Shown: one piece after another, positions 1 through 6,913 of the stretch
How positions within the stretch are numbered: the first letter of the stretch is position 1
Layout: every line of letters begins with the position of its first letter
Source: Thiomicrorhabdus sp.
GTDB lineage: Bacteria > Pseudomonadota > Gammaproteobacteria > Thiomicrospirales > Thiomicrospiraceae
Direction of reading: 5' to 3'
DNA: 41,249 bases
NCBI GenBank assembly: GCA_021648625.1
Contig: JAKISK010000006.1
Span: 1-41,249 of the forward strand
Notes under the pieces: generated by a model
What the model was told of the DNA's origin: nothing
Seen by the model: only the letters and a program-made list of their open reading frames with translations
Database searches by the model: none
Program-made: the position numbers and the translations under genes

Positions 1-630
1 TTTAGACAAGACATTGATTCGGCGTTACGACTGGTGTTAATCGTGGGCTTGCCTGCTACTTTAGGGTTGCTTTTATTGGCAGAGCCTTTGCTAATCACTT
101 TGTTTTATTACGGTGCCTTTACGGCACGGGATGTAAGTATGTCTGGGATGAGCTTAATGGCTTACTCTTTTGGCTTATTAGGGTTTATTTTGGTCAAAAT
201 TTTAGCCCCCGCTTTTTATGCACGTAAAGACATGAAAACGCCTGTTAAAGTAGCGATTATTGCCTTAGTAACCAATATGGTTTTAAACTTAATCTTGATA
301 GGGCCATTTGCTCACGTTGGGCTGGCGGCGGCGACAACCATTGCTGCTTTTGTAAACTCTGGCCTGCTGTATTGGTATTTGCGCAAGCAAGAGGTGTTTA
401 AACCGTTATCGGGCTGGTCTAAATTAATCATTCAAGTGGTGGTTGCCAATGCAATCGTGGTCGCCTTTTTACTTTGGTTTACCCCGCCTGTTGCGGCGTG
501 GTTACTGTTTGATTGGAACCAAAGGATTACATGGTTATTGGGGCTGGTTTTTGCCGTAATTGCGGTGTATGCCGTGAGTTTATTGGCGTTGGGATTAAAT
601 CCAAAAAAGATGTTAAAAACACCTGAATAA
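1..630 (+). CDS. murJ: Lipid II flippase MurJ, C-terminal part (5' end outside window)
   Basis: The reading frame is open from the first base, so this is the last 209 residues of a longer protein. MurJ (MOP/MviN family) flips lipid II across the inner membrane for peptidoglycan synthesis. Visible family features are the segment LLAEPLLITLFYYGAFTARD, the conserved APAFYARKDMKTPVKV stretch (transmembrane-linking loop with the 'FYA..D..TP' signature), and several hydrophobic helices to the C-terminus. The family is about 510 residues, so roughly 60% lies upstream. A run of nine C starts three bases after the stop codon. The next gene is convergent. Identification is by motif reading only but is strong. 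Confidence 0.93.
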   Translation, partial: FRQDIDSALRLVLIVGLPATLGLLLLAEPLLITLFYYGAFTARDVSMSGMSLMAYSFGLLGFILVKILAPAFYARKDMKTPVKVAIIALVTNMVLNLILIGPFAHVGLAAATTIAAFVNSGLLYWYLRKQEVFKPLSGWSKLIIQVVVANAIVVAFLLWFTPPVAAWLLFDWNQRITWLLGLVFAVIAVYAVSLLALGLNPKKMLKTPE

Positions 631-659
631 ATCCCCCCCCCTCTATCAACTTAAGCAAC

Positions 660-1091
660 TTATGGCGTGTTTTTAGGCAGCGTTCTTTCTAGGGGCAAGC
701 GTAAATCAGCGGTGCTTTTAGGCGCGCGAAGGGTGCTTGAGTGCGTTGCATCGGCTGCAAAGAAGACCACTGCGCCACTGGTGATTTTGTAATGTTGTGC
801 AAAGGCGCGTCCATCAGGCAGTCCTAAGCTGGCAACTAAAAACTCCATTTGATCGCCATACTCTTCACGTAAAGGGGCGAGCAATTCCATGACCATCATG
901 CCACCTGCGGTATTAACATCATAAACCAATACCAAGGATGGCTGACCTTTGTTAATACGATCTAAATCGGTAGGGTAGGGGCTTTGCGGGAGTTGTGTCC
1001 AAATTAAAACGGCGGATAGGCCGAGAACGATAAAGTAGACTAATCCTTTTTTCCAGCGTGCAGTGGGGGCTTTAGGTTCCGTTTTGGTCAT
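660..1091 (-). CDS. Membrane-anchored thioredoxin-fold protein lacking CxxC
   Basis: A protein of 143 residues with one N-terminal membrane helix (about residues 15-33, GLVYFIVLGLSAVLIWTQL) followed by a domain with thioredoxin-like rhythm (QPSLVLVYDVNTAGG...MEFLVASLGLPDGRAFAQHYKITSGAVVFFAAD). The active-site CxxC of true thioredoxins is absent; there is no cysteine in the domain. The topology predicts a periplasmic domain. I chose the ATG at 1091 rather than the upstream in-frame ATG at 1130 because AAGGAAAA lies about 8 bases upstream of it. It converges on murJ. The function is unknown; a partner-holding or scaffolding thioredoxin fold is one possibility, but this is inference. Confidence 0.7.
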   Translation of the reverse strand: MTKTEPKAPTARWKKGLVYFIVLGLSAVLIWTQLPQSPYPTDLDRINKGQPSLVLVYDVNTAGGMMVMELLAPLREEYGDQMEFLVASLGLPDGRAFAQHYKITSGAVVFFAADATHSSTLRAPKSTADLRLPLERTLPKNTP

Positions 1092-1170
1092 GTTGTTTTC
1101 CTTGTTTTGGTTGTGATGCAGAGATCTCATTCTAACGATTTTTTAAATGTATTACGTACTTTTTATACCC

Positions 1171-1278
1171 GATCCCCCAGATAAAAAAACAAATTAGAGT
1201 GCAAGTAATTGATGTGCATAGTGAATTCAAAAAAGGCAAAGTGACTTTATTGGTGATGTTTTTTTTGAATTTGCTAGG
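1171..1278 (+). repeat. Interspersed repeat copy A with hairpin
   Basis: This aligns along its whole length with the reverse complement of 18088-18197 (copy B), with one 1-base and one 2-base gap. The best-conserved core is AATTAGAGTG-AAG-AATTGATGTGCATAGTGAAT. Distal to it is a hairpin with arms AATTCAAAAAA (1224-1234) and TTTTTTGAATT (1261-1271). No open reading frame spans it. It could be a MITE remnant, an IS end or a structured RNA. Confidence 0.8.
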
Positions 1279-1279
1279 G

Positions 1280-1509
1280 GAGGCTGTTCGAAAATTAAAA
1301 ATCGACTGCAAACCCCATAAACATCATAAGCTGACCTTATGAGACCTTTGCACGAAAGGATGCACGGATAAAAAAGGCTAAAATACGTCTGATTTTCGTT
1401 GAAAACCTTGCGAATAGCCTAGGGCACCCTCTCCGCGCTCCTTTCGTGCAAAGGTCTCCTTATAACGTTTTTGTGATTTTCGTTACGATTCTAGTTCTCG
1501 GACAACCTC
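1280..1509. repeat. Imperfect inverted repeat enclosing a MITE-like element
   Basis: The left arm (1280-1304, starting GAGGCTGTTCGA) and the right arm (1486-1509, read on the minus strand as GAGGTTGTCCGAGAACTAGA and onwards) match in about three quarters of positions, and almost all differences are transitions. CTAGG precedes both arms when each is read inward. This may be the eroded ends of an older insertion into which the 118-bp element at 1341-1458 later inserted. No transposase remains between the arms. Confidence 0.5.
1341..1458. mobile_element. MITE-like element with perfect 20-bp terminal inverted repeats
   Basis: The element is 118 bp long. Its ends are GAGACCTTTGCACGAAAGGA at 1341-1360 and the exact reverse complement at 1439-1458. 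Both sides are flanked by CTTAT (1336-1340 and 1459-1463), a plausible 5-bp target-site duplication. There is no coding capacity inside, so movement would need a transposase in trans. Related ends occur at 17981-18211 and 21826-21854. The parent IS family was not identified. Confidence 0.7.
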
Positions 1510-1537
1510 CTAGATAAAATTTGTATCGCTATTTTTC

Positions 1538-1572
1538 TTGACACGAGATTATTTGGGATTATAATCCCAAAT
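1538..1572 (+). promoter_or_regulatory. Consensus sigma-70 promoter with a 22-bp palindromic operator over the -10
   Basis: TTGACA at 1538-1543 and TATAAT at 1560-1565 are separated by 16 bases. A perfect 22-base palindrome (1551-1572, half-site ATTTGGGATTA) is centred on the -10 hexamer. It lies 50 bases upstream of the DUF5666 gene. A repressor bound there would block RNA polymerase; the regulator is not identified. Confidence 0.75.
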
Positions 1573-1622
1573 AGTAGTGATGATAGCTACGTTTTATTAT
1601 TTGAAATTTAAGGAAAATTACG

Positions 1623-2732
1623 ATGAAAAAATCTCTAAAATTAACAACACTTTCTTCAGCAATGGCATTAACTCTAGGGTTAACAGCCAGTTTTGCTACA
1701 TTCGCTTCTTTTGTTGAGTTTAAGGGTGAAACGGCTTGTTTTAATTCAAGCAACATGACGAAAAATGCATTTTATAACGGAGACTTTGTTGAAGTAAGTG
1801 GTTTTTTTGATTCTAACGGTCACTTTATTGCTTCAGAGGTTAAAAGCAAAAAAGCTTCGGAAGAAGAAGTTGAATTAAAAGGGTATGTGACTCACTATAT
1901 GAATAATTTCTTTACTCTGAGCGGGGTCTCTGTGGATGCCAGTCATGCCAGATTTAAGAATTTTTCAAACGGATTGTTTGAAGGCGCTTATGTTGAAGTT
2001 GAAGGTTATTTTGATGGCGATAAAATGATTGCTACCAAAGTAGAGTCGGAAGAGTTTGAGTATGGCGATAAAGACACTTTTGAAATGAAAGGCTATGTAA
2101 GTGATTTTTCAGATGGCTATTTTAATATGAACGGTTTTAGCGTGAATGTAGGTCGTCTGAATATGCCGTCTGCTAAATCTCAAGTTCCGAATAATGCATA
2201 CGTTGAAGTAGAAGGGCGTTTTGTTGATGGCATGTTGGTTATTGCAAAATGCAAAGTTAAGGAAGAAGAAGCTAAAGTATCGGCCATGATTTCTAGCATT
2301 AACATGGATAATAACTCGTTTGAAGTAACGCCTGTAGCAGGACAAAATCCGATTACGATCTATACGGGCATGAAAACAAAATTTGAAAGTAACTACTATC
2401 GTAATAAGAATTTCCAAATGCATGACTTGCGTGTTGGCAACTTTGTTGAAGTGGAAGGATATTTAAAGGGTAAAGGGGGGTTTTTTGCTTCTGAAGTAGA
2501 AGTGAGCAAGGATCATGAAGTTGAAGTTGAAAGTACGGTTGAAGCATTTCAGGAGTATAAAATTACCGTTTTAGGTGTTGATTTTTTTATTGATGGATAC
2601 ACTCGATTTAAAGGAGATGATTACTTAACTCGTATGGAGTTTGAACGTAACATGAAAATAGGCTATACGGTCGTTGAAGTAAAAGATAAAAATAGAGATG
2701 GTATTGCAGATAAAATTGAACTAGAAGATTAA
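1623..2732 (+). CDS. Secreted DUF5666-repeat protein
   Basis: A 369-residue protein with an N-terminal signal peptide (about residues 1-29: KKSLK, then a hydrophobic stretch ending ATFAS). It carries four clear copies of a motif of the form G.YVEVEGYFDG..MIATKVE at about residues 53-73, 121-141, 191-212 and 272-293, with a degenerate fifth at 346-367. These recur every 68-81 residues and match the DUF5666 beta-rich repeat. The C-terminus DKNRDGIADKIE resembles a calcium-binding loop. The protein is acidic and probably periplasmic or extracellular. AAGGAAAA precedes the ATG. It is monocistronic: strong promoter upstream, terminator downstream. The molecular role of DUF5666 proteins is not established. 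Confidence 0.85.
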   Translation: MKKSLKLTTLSSAMALTLGLTASFATFASFVEFKGETACFNSSNMTKNAFYNGDFVEVSGFFDSNGHFIASEVKSKKASEEEVELKGYVTHYMNNFFTLSGVSVDASHARFKNFSNGLFEGAYVEVEGYFDGDKMIATKVESEEFEYGDKDTFEMKGYVSDFSDGYFNMNGFSVNVGRLNMPSAKSQVPNNAYVEVEGRFVDGMLVIAKCKVKEEEAKVSAMISSINMDNNSFEVTPVAGQNPITIYTGMKTKFESNYYRNKNFQMHDLRVGNFVEVEGYLKGKGGFFASEVEVSKDHEVEVESTVEAFQEYKITVLGVDFFIDGYTRFKGDDYLTRMEFERNMKIGYTVVEVKDKNRDGIADKIELED

Positions 2733-2751
2733 GCTTACTTCTTATTTTTAT

Positions 2752-2793
2752 AAAGCCAGTTCGGAGCGTAACAACTCCATACTGGCTTTTTTT
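2752..2793 (+). terminator. Rho-independent terminator of the DUF5666 gene
   Basis: The arms AAAGCCAGT (2752-2760) and ACTGGCTTT (2781-2789) with inner GGAG/CTCC pairing are followed by a run of T. It starts 20 bases after the stop codon. Confidence 0.85.
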
Positions 2794-2886
2794 GTTTTTG
2801 CAATACTCCATTCATAAAGGGTTGGAGTGTCAACACTATTTCGTACCTAGATCACTTTCAATTTGAGCAATTTTATTTAACCTAAG

Positions 2887-2946
2887 CTACTCGAACTCTA
2901 TTGGCGATAAATACTCATTTGTACGATGAGGTCTATCGTGGCTGTT
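2887..2946 (-). pseudogene. Remnant of an IS3-type transposase C-terminus
   Basis: Read on the minus strand this encodes NSHDRPHRTNEYLSPIEFE followed by TAG. That resembles the end of IS3-family OrfB/rve integrases (RPH...YLSP.EFE). The frame is closed by an in-frame TGA just upstream, and only about 19 codons survive. It sits between the DUF5666 terminator and the DprE2-like gene, and marks an old insertion at the edge of the arabinose cluster. The call rests on a short motif. Confidence 0.5.
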
Positions 2947-2953
2947 TCAATAT

Positions 2954-3697
2954 TTACAGTTTTAATCGTTTAAAAATCATCTCGGGAATATTGCGAATGA
3001 TCAACATGATTCCCGCCCAGAAAAAAGGGGTATAGAGGGTTTTGCTCTGTTTTTTGTGAATGGCGTTTACAATGCTTTTTGCAATTTGTTCGGGTTGTGC
3101 CCAGAGTGCGCCTTTTTTAAAGTCGGCGGTCATGGGGGTGTCTACAAAGCCAGGTTTAACATCTAATACCTGTACGTTGTGGGCATAGAGACGATTGCGT
3201 AAGCCTTGTAAAAAAATGGAAATCATCCCTTTGGCGGCGCCGTATACGTAGTTGGATTGTCGTCCTCGGTCGCCCGCTACGCTGGTGATGACGGCAATGC
3301 TTCCGTGTTGTTGCTTTTCAAACTGGTTGGCAAGCAGTGTCAGTAGCGAGACGGTGCTGATGCCGTTGGTGCTGAGTTCGGTCATTGTTTGGTGAACGTC
3401 TTTTTCACAGGCCGTTTGGTCGGGTAGAGTGCCGTGTGCGATGAGCACAATATCGAGCGTTTGAAAGGTTTCAAATACCTGATTGAGCTTGGCTTGATGG
3501 GTTTCGAATTGATTAACGTCTAGCACAGCGATATGCACTTGGTTTGCGCCTCTTACCGTGGCATCGGCGGCGATGGTGTTTAATTGCTCTTGATTACGCC
3601 CGAGCAAATAGAGGTTGTCTTGGGCTTGGGCGTAAAGCCGTAGTGTGGCTTGCGCGATGGCGGAGGTGGCGCCGATAATGAGAATGTTTTTTTTCAT
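2954..3697 (-). CDS. Short-chain dehydrogenase, DprE2-like (decaprenylphosphoryl-2-keto-ribose reductase family)
   Basis: A 247-residue classical SDR. The cofactor loop GATSAIA is at residues 9-15, followed by an NAG-like AHGT near 87. The catalytic Ser139 and Tyr152-x3-Lys156 lie in SVAGDRGRQSNYVYGAAKG, close to the DprE2 signature. DprE2 reduces the 2-keto intermediate made by DprE1, giving polyprenyl-phosphoryl-D-arabinose. The gene lies directly downstream of the DprE1-like gene on the same strand (41-base gap), as expected for partner enzymes. The hydrophobic C-terminal tail (FFWAGIMLIIRNIPEMIF) may bind the membrane. Arabinose specificity is inferred from context; an SDR alone could act on many substrates. 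Confidence 0.8.
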   Translation of the reverse strand: MKKNILIIGATSAIAQATLRLYAQAQDNLYLLGRNQEQLNTIAADATVRGANQVHIAVLDVNQFETHQAKLNQVFETFQTLDIVLIAHGTLPDQTACEKDVHQTMTELSTNGISTVSLLTLLANQFEKQQHGSIAVITSVAGDRGRQSNYVYGAAKGMISIFLQGLRNRLYAHNVQVLDVKPGFVDTPMTADFKKGALWAQPEQIAKSIVNAIHKKQSKTLYTPFFWAGIMLIIRNIPEMIFKRLKL

Positions 3698-3738
3698 GTG
3701 AGTGTCCGTGTTCTGTCTTGGGTGTATGTATTGAGTGA

Positions 3739-5139
3739 TTATAAACCTAAACGCTGTGATTGCAGGGAGTTAAAGCATTGATCTGCTCCGTACTGTTGGC
3801 GAATGGTTTGAAAGGTCTCCCAGTTTGGGTAGCTTTGTTTAAACATTGCTTCACTCATTCGCGCATCTTTGGCCAAATAGAGTCGCCCGCCGTAGTGAAG
3901 TACCATTTCATCGAGCTTGTCTAAAAAAGCAAACAGGGTGGGGTCAATTTTAAAGTCGATGGCAAGGGTATAGCCTTCCATTGGAAAGCTTAAGTAGTTG
4001 GCATTTTCTGCCCCAAATACTTTCAGTACCGCTAAAAAAGAGCCACGTTTGGAGTTGACAATTTCAGTGAGTATTTTGGTGAGTCCTTCCAGCCCAGCGG
4101 CTTTGGGTAAAACAAACTGGTACTGGGTAAAGCCTTTTTTGCCATATAAACGATTCCAGTTTTGAATGCTGTCGAGCGGGTAAAAGTAGGGGGCGTAGTG
4201 TACTGCGCGCTGGCTCTCTTTTTGCCGTGTTTTATGGTAGTACAGAGTGTTAAACGCTTTAACGGTAAAAGCATTGAGTAGGGCGCTGGGCATGTTAAAC
4301 GGTACGTTCAGCTTACTGGGGGGGGCTGTTTTTAAGTTGTTTGCGTGCGTTTGTTCGGTGGCGTGTTCGCCGAGCATGAGCAAGGAGCGTCCGAGGTGTT
4401 TGCCTGTGGTTAAGCAGTCAATCCATGCCACGGAGTAGGTGGCATTTTGATGGGCTTCAAACTGTTCTAGGGTTTCGGCAAGGTTCTCGGTTTTCCATGT
4501 GGTCTCTTGAATAAACGCACTTTCAATCGGAATCAATTTAAGCGTGGCAGAGACGATAACGCCTGTTAATCCCATGCCGCCACAGGTGGCTAAAAAGAGT
4601 TCGCGGTGCTCGGTAAGTGAGCAAATAATGGATTCGCCTGAGGCTAAGCATAGGGTAATATTTAAAATATGTTGGCTAAAACAGCCGTCAAGGTGGTGAT
4701 TTTTGCCATGCACATCACTGGCGATAGCACCGCCAATGGTCACAAATTGCGTGCCTGGGGTGACGGGTAAAAACCAGCCTTTGGGCACAAATACATTGAG
4801 CAGTTCTGCCAAACTTACCCCTGCGGCACAGTGTACAACGCCTTGTGTTGCATCAAACGTTAAAAAGTGATTAAGGGTTTGGGTATGCAGGGTTTGCTCG
4901 GCAAGCGCACTGTCGCCATAGCTTCGTCTTAAACCACTGGCAATCAAAGAGGGGGGGGGGAGAATTTTTGGTTTGTTTTGTTGAAAGGTTTTAATTGCGG
5001 TAGAGATGTCTTGGGTGTGGCGTATCGTAAGGGGGCTGCTTTTGATGGTTGGGTAGTTGCCCCAGCCATTGAGGCGAGATGTATTTGCCGAGGGCTTACT
5101 TGAAGGCTCTTTATTTAAAGACTCATTACTTAAAGACAT
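3739..5139 (-). CDS. FAD-dependent oxidase, DprE1-like (polyprenylphosphoryl-ribose 2'-epimerase subunit)
   Basis: A 466-residue protein, close to mycobacterial DprE1 in length. The VAO/PCMH-type FAD domain shows GLRRSYGDSA (residues 69-78) and TPGTQFVTIGGAIASDVHGKNHH (127-149). The C-terminal substrate domain shows LSFPMEGYTLAIDF and GGRLYLAKDAR, with Lys424 matching DprE1 Lys418. At the place of DprE1 Cys387 this protein has Ala393; the 31-residue spacing to the lysine is the same. DprE1 oxidises C2' of polyprenylphosphoryl-ribose. The gene overlaps gtrA by 14 bases and precedes the DprE2-like gene. A run of ten G (4951-4960) encodes Leu-Pro-Pro-Pro just before the FAD motif and is a potential slippage site. 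The residue alignment to DprE1 is from memory. Confidence 0.85.
   Translation of the reverse strand: MSLSNESLNKEPSSKPSANTSRLNGWGNYPTIKSSPLTIRHTQDISTAIKTFQQNKPKILPPPSLIASGLRRSYGDSALAEQTLHTQTLNHFLTFDATQGVVHCAAGVSLAELLNVFVPKGWFLPVTPGTQFVTIGGAIASDVHGKNHHLDGCFSQHILNITLCLASGESIICSLTEHRELFLATCGGMGLTGVIVSATLKLIPIESAFIQETTWKTENLAETLEQFEAHQNATYSVAWIDCLTTGKHLGRSLLMLGEHATEQTHANNLKTAPPSKLNVPFNMPSALLNAFTVKAFNTLYYHKTRQKESQRAVHYAPYFYPLDSIQNWNRLYGKKGFTQYQFVLPKAAGLEGLTKILTEIVNSKRGSFLAVLKVFGAENANYLSFPMEGYTLAIDFKIDPTLFAFLDKLDEMVLHYGGRLYLAKDARMSEAMFKQSYPNWETFQTIRQQYGADQCFNSLQSQRLGL
4951..4960. repeat. Ten-base G homopolymer inside the DprE1-like gene
   Basis: Ten consecutive G on the plus strand (C on the coding strand), followed by AGAATTTTT. 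It encodes the Pro run at residues 61-63. In this sequence the gene is in frame; gain or loss of one base would truncate it early. Confidence 0.9.
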
Positions 5140-5533
5140 AGCGTTTATCCAGTTGATATTTCACATAGTAGCCAATGGCCAGTCCAATCACGCCGCCAAC
5201 ATAGCGCATTTCTTTGGTGCCGTAAATGGCATCAAAGGCAAGTTCAAAGCCCCAAAAAATGAAGGTGGTGACGATGCCCATAATGGTATACAGCGTAAAG
5301 GTTTTAGAACCTTGTTGAATGCTTTGGGTTTGGTACTGAAAAATATAGCGTTTGTCGAGCCAATATTTTAAGACCAATCCAACAGCCGTGCCCACCAAAA
5401 TAGAGAGCATAATCGCAAACGAACCTTGATAAAGTGTGATGGCGATCTCTTGGCTACCGATGTTCGCTATGGTGGCGAATAGGGCGAAAATCGTGTACAT
5501 TAGTGCAATCTTAGTTCTGTTGCCAACCGCCAC
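5126..5533 (-). CDS. GtrA-family small membrane protein (candidate polyprenyl-phosphate-sugar flippase)
   Basis: A 135-residue protein with four hydrophobic helices and the duplicated GtrA-type ends YWLDKRYIF (about 57-65) and YQLDKRYVF at the C-terminus. GtrA proteins are linked to translocation of polyprenyl-phosphate-linked sugars across the inner membrane. It starts at GTG with GGAA a few bases upstream. It overlaps the DprE1-like gene by 14 bases, so they are co-translated. Only 33 bases separate its start from the divergent ubiA-like gene. The context suggests flipping of polyprenyl-phosphate-D-arabinofuranose. Confidence 0.85.
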   Translation of the reverse strand: MAVGNRTKIALMYTIFALFATIANIGSQEIAITLYQGSFAIMLSILVGTAVGLVLKYWLDKRYIFQYQTQSIQQGSKTFTLYTIMGIVTTFIFWGFELAFDAIYGTKEMRYVGGVIGLAIGYYVKYQLDKRYVFK

Positions 5534-5566
5534 TGAATTTCCTTACGAGGTTAATTAATTTTAAGC

Positions 5567-6463
5567 ATGAATTCTAACACTTCTCCCTCTCCTTCTATAG
5601 GGAATAAATCGGTATTGCTTGGGCTGTTTAAGTTGTCGCGGCCACGTCAGTGGATTAAAAATGGGTTTATTTTTGCCCCCCTTCTTTTTACGGGTCTTTT
5701 TTTAGACTGGCTGGCGATTAGCCAAACCCTTTGGGCGTTTGGATTGTTCTGTTTGGCCGCTTCGGCCACCTACATTGTTAACGATTTAAGAGACATTGAA
5801 GAGGATAGAAAACACCCCGTTAAATCCCTTAAAAGACCGCTGGCCTCAGGCGAAGTTACCCCGTTTCAAGCCAAAGTATTATTGGTTATTTTGTATGCGG
5901 TGCTGTTAGTTGGGTTTATGTTTCAGCCACAGATTATGATGATTATTGTGGCGTACTTGTTGTTAAATGTGGCGTACAGCTTTTATTTGAAGCATCAGCC
6001 TGTATTGGATATTTTTACTATCGCCTTTGGGTTTGTGTTGCGCGTGTATGCAGGGGCAACGGCCATATCCGTTCCCGTATCGTCTTGGATGTTTATCACA
6101 ACGTTATGTTTGGCGCTGTTTTTGGCGGCCATGAAACGCCGTCAAGAGCTCATGCAAACCTCGCAAGCAGGACGTAAGGTGTTGGCGTATTACACCGAGT
6201 CGTTGGTGAACCGTTATGCAGAGATGGCGGCCACGGGGGCGTTACTGTTTTACAGTTTGTTTGTGATGAACGCCCGCCCTGAGATGGTGTTTACCATTCC
6301 ATTTGTGCTGTTTGGTTTGTTTCGATATTGGTACATCAGCGAAATGCTGGGCGAGGGCGAATCGCCCACCGATGCACTGCTGGCGGATAAGCAGTTATTG
6401 TTTACGGTGATCGGTTGGATTGCGGTCTGCCTTTGGGCGCTTTGGCCTGCGGGGGCGGTGTAG
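5567..6463 (+). CDS. UbiA-family prenyltransferase, probable polyprenyl-phosphate 5-phosphoribosyltransferase
   Basis: A 298-residue polytopic protein of the UbiA superfamily. The first aspartate motif is NDLRDIEED (72-80) followed by RKHPVKSLKRPLASG; the second conserved site is YSFYLKHQPVLD (137-148). Both resemble the branch containing mycobacterial Rv3806c, which joins phosphoribosyl pyrophosphate to decaprenyl phosphate, rather than ubiquinone or heme prenyltransferases. The next gene begins immediately after its stop codon. It is divergent from gtrA/dprE1/dprE2. It would supply the substrate for the following phosphatase and the DprE pair. Assignment to the PRPP-using branch is well supported by neighbours. 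Confidence 0.85.
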   Translation: MNSNTSPSPSIGNKSVLLGLFKLSRPRQWIKNGFIFAPLLFTGLFLDWLAISQTLWAFGLFCLAASATYIVNDLRDIEEDRKHPVKSLKRPLASGEVTPFQAKVLLVILYAVLLVGFMFQPQIMMIIVAYLLLNVAYSFYLKHQPVLDIFTIAFGFVLRVYAGATAISVPVSSWMFITTLCLALFLAAMKRRQELMQTSQAGRKVLAYYTESLVNRYAEMAATGALLFYSLFVMNARPEMVFTIPFVLFGLFRYWYISEMLGEGESPTDALLADKQLLFTVIGWIAVCLWALWPAGAV

Positions 6464-6892
6464 ATGGCGATAAATGTGGATATCGCTTATTTGATTATGC
6501 CGTTTATCGCTTGGTTGGTGGCGGGGTGTACCAAGTTTTCGGTGAACAGCATTCGAGCCAAACAATTGGCGTTTGGCTTGATTGGTTACGGCGGGTTTCC
6601 CAGCAACCACAGTGCGATTGTAAGCAGTATGGCGGCACTGATCGCCTTTAAAGAGGGCATCGCCAACCCCGCATTTGGGGTCGCACTGGCATTGGCGTTT
6701 ATTGTGTTACTGGATGCCAACAGCCTACGCCGCCAAATTGGCAAACAGGCGGAGGCGATTAATCGCTTACGCTTACAGCAGGAAACAGATTTACCACCGT
6801 TAAGAGAGCGTATTGGGCATACTAAAGTGGAACTGCTTGGTGGCATTTCCGTGGGTGTGTTTACGGCCTATATTGTATACCTTTTTTTCTAA
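6464..6892 (+). CDS. Divergent PAP2 family protein (DUF212), candidate phosphoribosyl-lipid phosphatase
   Basis: A 142-residue membrane protein. The DUF212 signature is present: GGFPSNHSA (43-51), Asp84 in VLLDANSLRR, and GKQAEAIN (93-100). DUF212 proteins are distant PAP2-type phosphatases. In the D-arabinose pathway a phosphatase must remove the 5-phosphate from polyprenylphosphoryl-5-phosphoribose, and this gene is directly fused in position to the UbiA-like gene (ATG next to the previous TAG). That role is inference. The gene is followed by two small hairpins and then by the unrelated PHP-ATPase cassette. Confidence 0.82.
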   Translation: MAINVDIAYLIMPFIAWLVAGCTKFSVNSIRAKQLAFGLIGYGGFPSNHSAIVSSMAALIAFKEGIANPAFGVALALAFIVLLDANSLRRQIGKQAEAINRLRLQQETDLPPLRERIGHTKVELLGGISVGVFTAYIVYLFF

Positions 6893-6913
6893 AATTCAGT
6901 GGAACCCTGACAA

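Larger units (their letters stand above)
1092..1622. other. Repeat-rich intergenic region without a gene
   Basis: 531 bases without a supported gene. It holds, in order, one copy of a roughly 110 bp interspersed repeat (1171-1278), an imperfect inverted-repeat pair (1280-1304 and 1486-1509), a small MITE-like element nested within it (1341-1458), and a consensus promoter with palindrome (1538-1572) followed by the leader and Shine-Dalgarno AAGGAAAA of the DUF5666 gene. The region reads as a landing site for several small elements. Confidence 0.8.

Noticed and set aside
2109-2423. Minus-strand open frame inside the DUF5666 gene
   Set aside because: Antisense to a well-supported secreted protein with clear promoter, Shine-Dalgarno and terminator.
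4951-4960. G-tracts as sequencing errors
   Set aside because: All coding tracts leave the reading frames intact with conserved sequence on both sides, so length errors are unlikely at most sites.
5057-5371. Plus-strand open frame of 104 codons over gtrA/dprE1 starts
   Set aside because: Shadow of two overlapping conserved genes; no ribosome-binding site.
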